Assembly (NCBI GenBank): GCA_902792905.1
Contig: CADBBH010000008.1
Location: 1-64,000, forward strand
From: Oscillospiraceae bacterium
GTDB taxonomy: Bacteria; Bacillota; Clostridia; Oscillospirales; Acutalibacteraceae
Direction of reading: 5' to 3'
DNA length: 64,000 bases
The notes under the pieces were generated by a model, which was given only the letters and a program-made list of their open reading frames with translations, made no database searches and was not told the DNA's origin. The translations under genes and the position numbers were made by a program. Shown here one piece after another: positions 1 through 7,868 of this stretch. Every line of letters begins with the position of its first letter. Position 1 is the first letter of the stretch.

Positions 1-1
1 A

Positions 2-511
2 ATAGATTCCGCAGACAAAAAGGAAAAGATCCGCAAAGAGATGAAAGACACAAAACAGATTATTGTAAAGCTCAGGGATATTTATGATACCGAGGAAACT
101 TACGGCAAGTATCTGAAATCATTTTTCAAAGACGGTTATTACAAAACCCACAAGGAACAGATTGACAGATACCGTAAAACCGAAAAATATCTAAAGAGCC
201 GCGGTTACGATTCGCTGACAAATATTGAGCCGTTTGAAGCAAAATATGACCGGCTCAAGGCTGAATACAAATCATTCGGCGATGATGTTCCCGAAAAGAA
301 CAGCGATAAATACAAAGAGATGTATCGAATCAGCAGAATTGTTTCAACTGTTCTTGACGATATGGATATTCAGTCCGACAGCACTCAGCCGGAGAAGAAA
401 AAGGAATCCGTGCTCGGAAAGCTTGAAAAGAATAAAGAGAGAGTCAGGCAAAACGAGGCGGAGAAAACTCAAAATACACACAGGGGCAAAAGATATACCC
501 CGGAAAGGTAA
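2..511 (+). CDS. C-terminal part of a probable relaxase/mobilization protein (partial)
   Basis: The frame is open from base 2, so the gene starts upstream of the window and only about 169 C-terminal residues are seen. They are highly charged and helical, rich in Lys/Glu/Tyr (for example DRYRKTEKYLKSRGYDS), and end in a basic tail. Such tails are common in relaxases of Firmicutes integrative elements. The downstream excisionase and integrase support a mobilization role. No catalytic relaxase motif lies in the visible part, so the call rests mainly on context. It could also be another element-encoded accessory protein. Confidence 0.45.
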   Translation: MDSADKKEKIRKEMKDTKQIIVKLRDIYDTEETYGKYLKSFFKDGYYKTHKEQIDRYRKTEKYLKSRGYDSLTNIEPFEAKYDRLKAEYKSFGDDVPEKNSDKYKEMYRISRIVSTVLDDMDIQSDSTQPEKKKESVLGKLEKNKERVRQNEAEKTQNTHRGKRYTPER

Positions 512-558
512 AGAATGTATAATTTCATTAATAAAATACGCACTATGGAGGTGAGAAA

Positions 559-768
559 ATGAATAATACCGAAAACGCCAACAACGGTATTCAAGAGGTA
601 ATGAACGCCAAGGATATAGCCAGATACCTAAAAATATCGGTTTCGCAGGCATATAATCTGCTTGCATCGGAATCTTTTCCCACTCTGCACATTGGTAACA
701 GAAAACTTGTCACGATAAATAATTTGAATGAATGGATGCTGAAAAACACGAATACGATATCAGATTAA
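559..768 (+). CDS. Excisionase-family helix-turn-helix protein
   Basis: A 69-residue protein with a MerR/Xis-type winged helix-turn-helix: NAKDIARYLKISVSQAYNLL forms the helix-turn-helix and IGNRKLVTINNLNEWM the wing. This is the usual architecture of small excisionases that bind arm sites and direct the integrase toward excision. GGAGGTGAGAAA precedes the ATG, a strong ribosome binding site. It lies between the relaxase tail and the integrase, the usual order at the end of Tn1549-like and related elements. A role in excision is inferred from family and position. Confidence 0.8.
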   Translation: MNNTENANNGIQEVMNAKDIARYLKISVSQAYNLLASESFPTLHIGNRKLVTINNLNEWMLKNTNTISD

Positions 769-778
769 ATCTAAATGC

Positions 779-807
779 TTGTAGTTCTGCCGTAATTATG
801 TTATAAT
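779..807 (+). promoter_or_regulatory. Putative sigma-70-type promoter of the integrase gene
   Basis: TTGTAG (779-784), a 17-bp spacer, then a perfect TATAAT (802-807). It lies in the gap between the excisionase stop and the integrase start and would give the integrase its own transcript of about 65 nt leader. Confidence 0.5.
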
Positions 808-878
808 AAATATGCCGCCATTCAAGATGCGGCACATAGGCAGGATTATGCAAAACCAATATGGAAGGAGCAATGTCT

Positions 879-1991
879 ATGGCAAAACGCCGCCCCAACG
901 GTGAGGGTCATTACAGAAAGCACCCTAACGGATCTTGGGAGTGGCAAGTTATGATAGGCCGTGATTTAAACGGTCAGCCAATACGCAAGAGTTTTTTTGC
1001 TAATACTAAAAAGGAAGCAAGAAGAATCGGCGAAGATTACATTGAAGAATTTGGCAGCGGCACTAAAGGTCTTAACGGCTTTACACCTTTTTCAAAATGG
1101 GCGGATAAGTGGTATGCCTATATCAAAGGAACCGTTACAATGACCACCTATGAGAGTTATAAATATACTCTCAAAATAATCAAGGATTATTTCAAAGATA
1201 CTCCTATATGCGAAATCAAGGCGCTGGATATTGAAATAATGCTGAAATCAATGGCCGCGGAAGGAAGGTCTTCTTCTTACACTTCAAAAATACGGGGTAT
1301 GCTTTTTCAGATTTTCCGAAAAGCAGAAGCAAATGAAATGATAAGAAGAAACCCCGTTGCATTGGCTGATAAACTCAGACGGCCAAGGCAACTGGGTGAA
1401 GAAGAAGCAGCAAAAAAAGATTCCTTCACTGCTGAAGAAATCTACAGGATGAATAAATATCTGCCCGATGATCGCGTTGGCTGGAGCATCCGTCTTATGC
1501 TGGGAACCGGGATGCGCACGCAGGAATTGCTTGCGTTACAGCCGAAGCATATTGCTTTTGACGGCTCCAAGATAGATGTTCATCAAGCTGTTGTAATGCA
1601 GAAAGGAACAGCCGTTATCGGTCCCACAAAAACCAGGGAAAGTTACCGGACAATTCCCGTGCCGATGAATCTCCGTCAATACGCAATCAAATTACGGAAT
1701 ACCGATAAAGAATATTGCTGGTACGGAACAAAAACGGCATTTATCAATCCAAGCACTTTCCGATACATGTTTAAGGAAGCTCTGGAAGAGGTTGGCGAAG
1801 TAAGGATACTTACACCTCACTGCTGCAGACATACTTATGTTTCGCAGTTACAGTCGCAGGGTGTTGATATTGAAACCATTATGGCAATGACGGGACACAC
1901 CAAACTTCAGACCACCGAGCATTATCTTCATGTTCAGCCCAAAAATAAGGACGATGCCATCGCCCAACTCAATGTATTGTTTGCTTCATAA
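879..1991 (+). CDS. int: Tyrosine recombinase / site-specific integrase
   Basis: A 370-residue phage-type integrase. N-terminal AP2-like arm-binding region (RRPNGEGHYRKHPNGSWEW, about residues 5-60), a SAM-like core-binding domain (about 70-170), then the catalytic domain. Catalytic residues are visible: Arg in GTGMRTQELLALQ, HCCRHTY (His-x-x-Arg), the late His in MTGHTKLQTTEHYL and the Tyr nucleophile in the same segment. The ATG at 879 is chosen because GGAAGGAG (862-869) is correctly spaced for it, whereas the ATGs at 861 and 873 overlap or abut that site. The gene points at the 3' end of tRNA-Ala 165 bp away, so the element most likely integrated there. Confidence 0.93.
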   Translation: MAKRRPNGEGHYRKHPNGSWEWQVMIGRDLNGQPIRKSFFANTKKEARRIGEDYIEEFGSGTKGLNGFTPFSKWADKWYAYIKGTVTMTTYESYKYTLKIIKDYFKDTPICEIKALDIEIMLKSMAAEGRSSSYTSKIRGMLFQIFRKAEANEMIRRNPVALADKLRRPRQLGEEEAAKKDSFTAEEIYRMNKYLPDDRVGWSIRLMLGTGMRTQELLALQPKHIAFDGSKIDVHQAVVMQKGTAVIGPTKTRESYRTIPVPMNLRQYAIKLRNTDKEYCWYGTKTAFINPSTFRYMFKEALEEVGEVRILTPHCCRHTYVSQLQSQGVDIETIMAMTGHTKLQTTEHYLHVQPKNKDDAIAQLNVLFAS

Positions 1992-2035
1992 AAAATCTTC
2001 TGTTTCTTTATGGAAAATTAAATAGATAATGTACT

Positions 2036-2072
2036 CAAAATAATTGCAGTAAAACGCAAAATAATTGCAGTA
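2036..2072 (+). repeat. Two 16-bp direct repeats downstream of int (possible integrase arm sites)
   Basis: CAAAATAATTGCAGTA occurs at 2036-2051 and again, without a mismatch, at 2057-2072, a 21-bp period equal to two helical turns. The position between int and the tRNA is typical for arm-type binding sites of tyrosine integrases. The binding role is inferred. Confidence 0.6.
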
Positions 2073-2080
2073 CAGACACA

Positions 2081-2098
2081 GAGAGCGCTTGAACGGCA
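2081..2098 (+). repeat. Inverted partial copy of the tRNA-Ala D-stem/anticodon region
   Basis: GAGAGCGCTTGAACGGCA matches 17 of 18 bases of the tRNA-Ala gene sequence (minus-strand positions 2213 to 2196) but runs in the opposite orientation. The match ends at the anticodon loop. It could be part of an attachment-site core, or a chance or relic tRNA fragment left by an earlier insertion. Confidence 0.5.
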
Positions 2099-2112
2099 GC
2101 CAAAAAAGAAAA

Positions 2113-2145
2113 TCCGCAAATCCTTGATATACAAGGACTTACGGA
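2113..2145. repeat. Imperfect inverted repeat next to the tRNA 3' end
   Basis: An interrupted palindrome: outer TCCG/CGGA arms and an inner perfect TCCTTG (2121-2126), ATATA, CAAGGA (2132-2137). It sits between int and the tRNA 3' end. It could be a core-type integrase site or a weak terminator; no long T-run follows on either strand. Confidence 0.4.
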
Positions 2146-2156
2146 CTATCTGATCC

Positions 2157-2232
<76 letters not shown>

Positions 2233-2243
2233 AAGGCACGGAT

Positions 2244-2272
2244 ATAATATCACACTATCGGAAAAAAATCAA
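2244..2272 (-). promoter_or_regulatory. Promoter of tRNA-Ala
   Basis: On the minus strand TTGATT (2272-2267), 17 bp, TATTAT (2249-2244). Transcription would start a few bases before the tRNA 5' end at 2232. The same hexamers and spacing precede tRNA-Gly. Confidence 0.7.
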
Positions 2273-2285
2273 GAGTTTTTTATAA

Positions 2286-3022
2286 TTAAAGGAATTCCGG
2301 CATATTATAAAGCGTTTTTTCTCGGAGGTTGCATCCGGGAATCCGGTTATTAATGTTCCCACCATTCAAAACGGCGAAAATATCCTATATGACGTGACAT
2401 TTAACAAAAAAAGCGACAGCAATAAAGCTGTCGCTGTTAGCAGAGGTGTCGGTAATCAACCCGCCTCACACTCTACTCAACTAAATGTAATCACGGTTGA
2501 ACGGGAAAGTCAAGGGAAAATTAAAAATATTGACCTTCCAAACATCAATCCCCTTTCCGAGCGCGGAGACATAGACAAATACGAAACCGAGCAGGAACAT
2601 TTCGTAACATTAAGATAGGCGATATCGATTTTGATAACAGTTGAAGAATATGGCACCAACAACAAAATACGCGGATATAATGCGCTTAGAATAGAAATGT
2701 CCAACCTTCAAGCTGGTCAATTTCCTGAACACGTCAGGTCCTCGACGTCAAGCAGTCAATCTTCAGAAGAAGAAAAGACAGCAGGTCACTCATCCGGTCG
2801 GAGTAGCATAAGTGTAGCAAATCTTTGCCCGCTTGTCAAGACCTACAATAAGTCGTTTGTGGCGGGGAATGTAATCCCTAAGCGGCTTTGCAATGAAGAT
2901 GGTAGCCCAAAGTGTCCTTCGACGTAATCGCTTCTGATTTTGACACCTTTAATATGAACGAAGGCACTTACGGTAAGGGTATGAAATTAAAGGCTGTTTA
3001 CGATTCATTACATCCTGCTTGA
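2286..3022 (+). pseudogene. Decayed coding remnants, unidentified
   Basis: This roughly 790-bp stretch between tRNA-Ala and the next gene has no intact gene. Base 2286-2618 is an open frame without a credible start or ribosome binding site; its conceptual peptide looks protein-like (NGENILYDVTFNKKSDSNK). A second frame at 2631-2927 is low-complexity and Ser-rich at its centre. A third short frame, 2912-3022, encodes a plausible C-terminal tail (SDFDTFNMNEGTYGKG) in another phase. The pattern suggests one or more degraded genes, perhaps relics of earlier mobile elements at the same tRNA. I do not recognise the parent family. Confidence 0.4.
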
Positions 3023-3027
3023 AATGT

Positions 3028-3420
3028 TTAATCGATTTCGAACCTGAAATCCCCGTTGCCGCATTTTTCTGCGGTTTCTACGATAATGTAAACTGTCCCG
3101 GCGGGGAGCGGGTCGGTTGTACCGGCGAGCTCATCGCCCTGTTTCACCGGGCGGAGGGATGTTTTACCGTTTCCGCAGTCGTAAGAAATCTCCGCTTCGC
3201 CGCTGCCGAGTTTCGCTGAATATTCAAGCGCTCCGCCGTCTTTATTCTTCAGTTTGAAAACCATTGTGCCTTCAAATTCATAGAAGCTCATGAACGCGGA
3301 TTCCGTTTCGTTTGAGTGAACGAATCCGACCGCTTTATAATGGGAAGCGTAACCTCCGCATCCGCCGAAGGTCAGCAGGACCGTGAGCAGAGCGGCAATC
3401 GCGCAGATTGTCTTTTTCAT
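3028..3420 (-). CDS. Small secreted protein, probable lipoprotein, unknown function
   Basis: A 130-residue protein with a signal sequence (MKKTICAIAALLTVLLTFGGC). The Cys at the end of the hydrophobic segment could be lipid-modified, although the lipobox is atypical (FGGC). The mature part is about 110 residues, predicted mostly beta, with no family motif recognised. The ATG overlaps the stop of the upstream YdeI-like gene (TAATG), so the two are translationally coupled. Confidence 0.7.
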   Translation of the reverse strand: MKKTICAIAALLTVLLTFGGCGGYASHYKAVGFVHSNETESAFMSFYEFEGTMVFKLKNKDGGALEYSAKLGSGEAEISYDCGNGKTSLRPVKQGDELAGTTDPLPAGTVYIIVETAEKCGNGDFRFEID

Positions 3421-4001
3421 TATTCTTCCCCTTTCTTCTCTATTCCGTAGTATTTTTCAACGCCGCCATATCCGGTAATCAGCTTGTTTTCGCGGGTTTT
3501 CGCAATGAAATTCGCGAGGCGTTTTTCAAATTCGGCGGGGCGTTTTCTCGCCGCGTCAATATATGCAACGCGAATCCTTTTATACGGCTGCGTGAAGGAC
3601 TGATAATTCTTCCAGACCGTTTTATCTTTCTTCAGAGCCGCGATTATATCCTTCGGGAAAACAAAAGGAGCGTTTATTATATCAATAACCGATTTCCTGA
3701 TTTCAGGATGGATAAGCCCCTTGGAATCAAGCCAGATAAGGCGCTCAATATTCGGGCGCGAATAGGGGCTCCCCTTTCGCCGTGGGGTGAAGCGGCGGGT
3801 ATGATGATATTCATCGAGTGTGCCTGCAGTGCCGTCTATCCAGCCGAAGCAGAGCGCTTCCTCCACAGCGTCATTATATGAAACGCCCTCCTCACCCGAG
3901 CTCTTTGTCGGGAAAACAAGATGGATTTCGCTCTCTGTTTCAAAATTCGCGGCAAGCCATTCACGCCACTGCTCACGGTTTGCGGCATAAAACACATTCA
4001 T
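3420..4001 (-). CDS. YdeI/OmpD-associated family protein
   Basis: A 193-residue protein of the YdeI-like family, some members of which are annotated as bacteriocin-protection proteins. Family signatures are AVEEALCFGWIDG near residue 45, RRFTPRRKGSPYS near 70, and the C-terminal PAEFEKRLANFIAKTRENK. Length fits the family. The biochemical role of the family is poorly defined; in Clostridia these are stand-alone cytoplasmic proteins. It is the first gene of a two-gene unit with the small lipoprotein that follows. Confidence 0.85.
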   Translation of the reverse strand: MNVFYAANREQWREWLAANFETESEIHLVFPTKSSGEEGVSYNDAVEEALCFGWIDGTAGTLDEYHHTRRFTPRRKGSPYSRPNIERLIWLDSKGLIHPEIRKSVIDIINAPFVFPKDIIAALKKDKTVWKNYQSFTQPYKRIRVAYIDAARKRPAEFEKRLANFIAKTRENKLITGYGGVEKYYGIEKKGEE

Positions 4002-4040
4002 GAAATCACCCCTTCGGTATTATTATAGCATATATGATAT

Positions 4041-4069
4041 AAAAATTCCAGCCGCCCAACGGACGGCTG
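4041..4069 (-). terminator. Terminator of the 4089-5144 lipoprotein gene
   Basis: CAGCCG (4049-4054) pairs with CGGCTG (4064-4069), extended by a GTCC/GGGC interior. On the minus strand the stem is followed by GAATTTTTATA, giving the T-run. It lies about 20 bp after the stop codon. Confidence 0.75.
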
Positions 4070-4088
4070 AACATTTTTGTTTGCTGTT

Positions 4089-5144
4089 TTATTTCTCAAA
4101 AACGCAGGATCTGCACTCTTCATCGGCGGCGCCGTCCCAGAGGAGCTTGCCGTCTTTTACAGTGAAATATCCCTTGCCGTTTTCGTATTCAACTTCCGGT
4201 TCGCCTTCACCGTTTTCATCGCTGGTGAAATCGGATTTCTTGCAATCGGTATAGTTGAGCTTGTTACCGTCTTTTGTGCAAATCATTTCCCAAACTGTTC
4301 TCTCTGTGGCAGAAGATGACCAGCTTATGGTGATTTCAACGGTTTCGGTATTATCGATGACATGAGCATACGCTCTCTGTGAATAGGAATCCTGATAATT
4401 GCCGCTGATTGAGCTCGCATAGTTGATTGAAAGCGAAGCGCCGGATGCTTTTTCCGCTGTGAAAGAACTCTCGCTGCAGACGATATAGATATATTTGCCC
4501 TCGTCGATTTTAAGATTGCCGTCGCCTTTGAGGTCGGCTTTCTCAGCCTGGGTAAGATATCTTGCGCCATCCTCAAATTTCTTATCAAGAACATAAACCG
4601 ACCACTCGGTATCGTCATGGCTTGAAGTGAAGGAATAAGTCTCGGTTGCGTCGCAGATAAGCTCGGTTACGCCGGCGTTGTTGAATCCGTCATCAGCCGT
4701 GATTACATAGGGTTCGTTGTTGATAATCATTCTGCGTTCAACTGCGGGGGCATCGGTGCTGTCTTCATCCGCCTTTGCCTGACCGATATATTTAAGAGTT
4801 TCGGTCACGCCTCTGTCTGCCCACGCGACGGTGCAGTTTTCATCATCGGTAAAAATAACGTTCGCGATGGTGTTATCGTCAACGGCGCCCATATGGAAAA
4901 CATAATCTTCGCCCTGGATTTCATAATCGAATCCGATGCCGGTAACGCCGTTATCATAAGCGCATTCCTTCATGCTGTCGGTAAAAGTATAGGTTTTGCC
5001 GGTTTCTTTTCCGTCTTCGATAACTGCCCAGACGCCTGCTTTGAATGCCGCGGGGGCGTTCTCTTCGGACTGCTTGGATGCGCCGCAGGCTGCGAGGCCC
5101 GCTAAAACTGCCAATGAGAGTAAAATTGCTATAATCTTTTTCAT
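4089..5144 (-). CDS. Lipoprotein, unknown function
   Basis: A 351-residue protein with a clear lipoprotein signal (LAVLAGLAAC, lipid on the Cys near residue 20). It is therefore anchored outside the cell. The mature part is acidic, beta-rich and appears to hold two domains: an N-terminal one containing KETGKTYTFTDSMKECAY and a C-terminal one with a sulfur-poor, Ser/Thr/Glu-rich makeup. No enzymatic motif is seen. AAAGGAGAAGAATT precedes the ATG, a strong ribosome binding site. It forms a single-gene unit closed by its own terminator. Confidence 0.75.
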   Translation of the reverse strand: MKKIIAILLSLAVLAGLAACGASKQSEENAPAAFKAGVWAVIEDGKETGKTYTFTDSMKECAYDNGVTGIGFDYEIQGEDYVFHMGAVDDNTIANVIFTDDENCTVAWADRGVTETLKYIGQAKADEDSTDAPAVERRMIINNEPYVITADDGFNNAGVTELICDATETYSFTSSHDDTEWSVYVLDKKFEDGARYLTQAEKADLKGDGNLKIDEGKYIYIVCSESSFTAEKASGASLSINYASSISGNYQDSYSQRAYAHVIDNTETVEITISWSSSATERTVWEMICTKDGNKLNYTDCKKSDFTSDENGEGEPEVEYENGKGYFTVKDGKLLWDGAADEECRSCVFEK

Positions 5145-5220
5145 AATTCTTCTCCTTTTACTTGAATTACGTTTATATAATAGATTTTTTGATTATACAT
5201 CAATGAGGATCAGGCGTATA

Positions 5221-7575
5221 TCATGCCGCCGCGTCTCTCTTCTTTTTGCCTGTGACTGCAGAGGCAACTGCAGTTACAACCGCGCCTATTCCGAGTCCGG
5301 CAACGCCTGCGATGGCAAAATTGCCCGCGGTGAAGTTTGAGCCGGTTGAAGTTGATTTCGCCGCTGTGTCCACCTTGAAATAGACCATAATGCTCGGAGC
5401 GCTCTTATTCCAGTCATAGAGTTCGCTGTTGAGATTTGCCGCGGATTTCGTGCCGAACATATGGATTCCTGTCGTGTATCCTGCCGGGATATTGGTATCC
5501 TTGACTTTTACAAGCAGGGAATTTGCGAGAATCGGCGCCTCGGCTTCGCTCTTCTGAGCATATAGGGCGAGCCACTGCTGACCGACATCGCCGTTCATAT
5601 CCGCGCAGGTGCCGAGATTCTTGTAGAACTCATCCGAGCTTGTTCTGTTGCATTCAACAGCTTTATAGAATGCGGACTGATTCTTGATGACTATCTTTTC
5701 ACCTTTTTCATTAAATGCCGTAATATCCTTTTCGTCAACCATATATTGGGGAATAGGAGTGAAATCGACCTTATAGTGATTGACCATATCGCGGTATGCA
5801 AGATAAGTGGTTATACCGGCAAGAATGACGGCCGCGACGCTGAAGCCGACGGTAAGATACTTGCACATAGTGGAACGCGAAGCATAAGTTGCATCCAGAT
5901 ATCGGGTTTCAACGCTGTAATTGCCGTTTGAAACAACTGCGCGCGAACGCATAAATCTCCCTGCGTCGGGGGTGTTGTAAACTATAGCGTATCTGGCGCG
6001 TTCGCTTAAGGAAGAATAAACCTTGATTCCGATACCGCTGCCAATGGCCGCAAAAGCAGTGACGCCGGTAATGACTATGGCGGCAATTGTCAGGCCGCTG
6101 AGCGAGGCGCTTTGGGGCTTGAACTGCTCGGTAACATCGGAACGCAGGGCATCGCTTGTGAGCGCAACGCCGCCTTTTTTATAAATATTGCGGTCAATAT
6201 CTTCGTAAATCGAAACTTCTTCAAGCTCTTCAATGGCGGAATCGCTGTAAGCTTCGGGCTTGGCGGCCGCAATCATTATAAACTCATCGAGGGAAACAAA
6301 TTCAAGTCCTGCTCTCTGCCCGTCGCTGAACGAGGCGACAACTGGATAGAGCACGGTAATATCGCTCTCGATTTCCTCTGTTTCGGTAAGGAAAAAATCG
6401 AGCAGGGTGCCGTCTTCGTAATTCCACTCATCAAGGAAATCATGGATAAAAATCATTTTAAGCGCTTTGGTCAGCTGAGCGGCTGTATCCATCGCCTGTG
6501 CATAGCCCTCATAAGCGTTGTCAATCTCTTCTTCGGTTGCATTATCGTCGAGATTCTTGAATTCTTCCATCTGCTCATCGGCTTTGTCAAGCTTTTCGGT
6601 GTCATATTTATCGACGAATTCTTTGTATTCATCATAGTTCGCAAGCTCACTGCGAAGGCCTTCCCACATATTGAGAAGTTTCTTGGCATCGTCCTCATAA
6701 AGTCTCGCAAGTTCGGATTCCGTTTCGCTCGGAAGCAGTTCCATATCCTCAGACATCAGATCCATGAAATTCCCGTATGACTCGAAATCGAACAGGCGCT
6801 CAATCCAGGTGTTGCTCCACGGGTCGGCGGCTCTGGTAATGAGGTTTTCTATCATAAAGGTGGCCTTGCCGTTTGACTGGGCGAGGATTGTAAGAATATC
6901 CGCGTGCTCCTTCTTTTCGGCGGAGGAAAGCGCGTCGTATGCCTTACGGCTCTCTTTCACCAGATCAGTCTTTGCCTTCTCAGCTTCGGAGAGCTTGTTA
7001 TAAGCTTCTTTGCCGAGTTCATAACTCGTCTTCTTGAGGAGCAGATCTCCGAGGCCTTTTCCGGTATCGTCATCGATATATTTGTTGAGTATATCGCGGA
7101 TGTAGTTCGCACGCTGATAAGCCGATGAGTTGCCGGTACGGCAGTTGATTCTGTATTCATCAATCGCGGCCTGGAAATCCTCGATGAACGGGATAATCTG
7201 ACTCTTCAGCTGACCATCCATCAGCGCTTCATAATCCTTAACGGAATAACCGCCCTTCATATTCATAAGCGCAAGGTCGGTGACGGCCTCTTTTCTGTCG
7301 GTTGTTGTCTTGTAGCCGAGATAAACAACCTTTTCGCCTTTGGAACCCCATCCTCCGCCTGCATTGTCATTGAGGTCAATGGGGTTGCCCTTGGAATCCG
7401 AGAGGATCTTATATCCGTCAAGCGCGGATTTTGCGCCTGACGCTTTCTTTCCCATACCTATTTTTACTTCGCTGATATATTCGGGGAGAGAGTCCGCAAA
7501 TACCTGAGCGGGCAGTGTTGCCGCTAAAGTCAGCGCCAGCAAAAGGGAAAGGAGAATCATTGATGCTTTCTTCAT
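5221..7575 (-). CDS. Large secreted, membrane-anchored helical protein, unknown function
   Basis: 784 residues from the ATG at 7575, chosen because GAAGAGGTATAAC and a signal peptide (MKKASMILLSLLLALTLAAT, cleavage after VFA) follow; the longer frame from 7620 adds 15 unlikely residues. After the signal comes a long helical, acidic region with short motifs typical of Firmicutes surface proteins (EAYNKLSEAEK, KAYDALSSAEKKE). Two hydrophobic segments lie near residues 500-530 and 575-600. A C-terminal hydrophobic Gly/Ala segment ends in KKKRDAAA. The topology suggests a cell-envelope protein anchored at several points. No enzymatic motif is recognised. Confidence 0.75.
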   Translation of the reverse strand: MKKASMILLSLLLALTLAATLPAQVFADSLPEYISEVKIGMGKKASGAKSALDGYKILSDSKGNPIDLNDNAGGGWGSKGEKVVYLGYKTTTDRKEAVTDLALMNMKGGYSVKDYEALMDGQLKSQIIPFIEDFQAAIDEYRINCRTGNSSAYQRANYIRDILNKYIDDDTGKGLGDLLLKKTSYELGKEAYNKLSEAEKAKTDLVKESRKAYDALSSAEKKEHADILTILAQSNGKATFMIENLITRAADPWSNTWIERLFDFESYGNFMDLMSEDMELLPSETESELARLYEDDAKKLLNMWEGLRSELANYDEYKEFVDKYDTEKLDKADEQMEEFKNLDDNATEEEIDNAYEGYAQAMDTAAQLTKALKMIFIHDFLDEWNYEDGTLLDFFLTETEEIESDITVLYPVVASFSDGQRAGLEFVSLDEFIMIAAAKPEAYSDSAIEELEEVSIYEDIDRNIYKKGGVALTSDALRSDVTEQFKPQSASLSGLTIAAIVITGVTAFAAIGSGIGIKVYSSLSERARYAIVYNTPDAGRFMRSRAVVSNGNYSVETRYLDATYASRSTMCKYLTVGFSVAAVILAGITTYLAYRDMVNHYKVDFTPIPQYMVDEKDITAFNEKGEKIVIKNQSAFYKAVECNRTSSDEFYKNLGTCADMNGDVGQQWLALYAQKSEAEAPILANSLLVKVKDTNIPAGYTTGIHMFGTKSAANLNSELYDWNKSAPSIMVYFKVDTAAKSTSTGSNFTAGNFAIAGVAGLGIGAVVTAVASAVTGKKKRDAAA

Positions 7576-7646
7576 GTTATACCTCTTCCAAACATTTTCT
7601 TTACATCTGTATATTATCACACGCGGGGTAACAAAAAGGAGACAAT

Positions 7647-7675
7647 ATAAAACTCCGCCGGCGGCGGAGTTTTAT
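7647..7675 (-). terminator. Terminator downstream of tRNA-Gly
   Basis: A perfect 13-bp stem (7647-7659 with 7663-7675) around a 3-base loop, with an A-tract on one arm and a T-tract on the other, so it can work in both directions. It starts immediately after the tRNA 3' end at 7677 on the minus strand. Confidence 0.85.
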
Positions 7676-7676
7676 C

Positions 7677-7750
7677 TGGAGCAGGGTACGGGAGTCGAAC
7701 CCGCCGCTGAGGCTTGGGAAGCGTCCGTATTACCGATATACTAACCCTGC
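7677..7750 (-). tRNA. tRNA-Gly (anticodon CCC)
   Basis: Minus-strand cloverleaf: acceptor GCAGGGT/ACCCTGC, D arm with a short loop, anticodon loop TTCCCAA (CCC), T arm GCGGGTTCGACTCCCGT, discriminator T and encoded CCA. The anticodon stem has one C:C mismatch at its middle pair (GACGC/GCCTC), which is unusual. The clean acceptor, T arm, promoter and terminator nevertheless argue for a functional gene. Confidence 0.93.
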
Positions 7751-7766
7751 ATATCTTTGCCGGGTA

Positions 7767-7795
7767 ATAATAACATATAAGCAAAAAAAAATCAA
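7767..7795 (-). promoter_or_regulatory. Promoter of tRNA-Gly
   Basis: On the minus strand TTGATT (7795-7790), 17 bp beginning with a T-tract, TATTAT (7772-7767). The hexamers and spacing are identical to those of the tRNA-Ala promoter at 2244-2272. Confidence 0.7.
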
Positions 7796-7822
7796 GAGAA
7801 ATATTGCGCTCCGGATAATAAA

Positions 7823-7846
7823 GCCGCATCGCCTGAGCGATGCGGC
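7823..7846 (-). terminator. Hairpin after the small zinc-finger-like gene
   Basis: GCCGCATCGC (7823-7832), loop CTGA, GCGATGCGGC (7837-7846): a perfect 10-bp GC-rich stem about 20 bp past the stop codon. The following minus-strand sequence is only moderately T-rich, so termination is likely but not certain. Confidence 0.65.
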
Positions 7847-7868
7847 AGTATTGTTATATTAAGAATTA

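Noticed and set aside
225-554. 109-residue frame inside the relaxase tail
   Set aside because: Overlaps the better-supported frame and has no ribosome site.
6112-6780. 222-residue plus-strand frame opposite the large secreted protein
   Set aside because: Antisense shadow; no ribosome site, and the opposite strand has signal peptide and motifs.
7677-7750. tRNA-Gly pseudogene because of the C:C anticodon-stem mismatch
   Set aside because: All other arms, CCA, promoter and terminator are intact.
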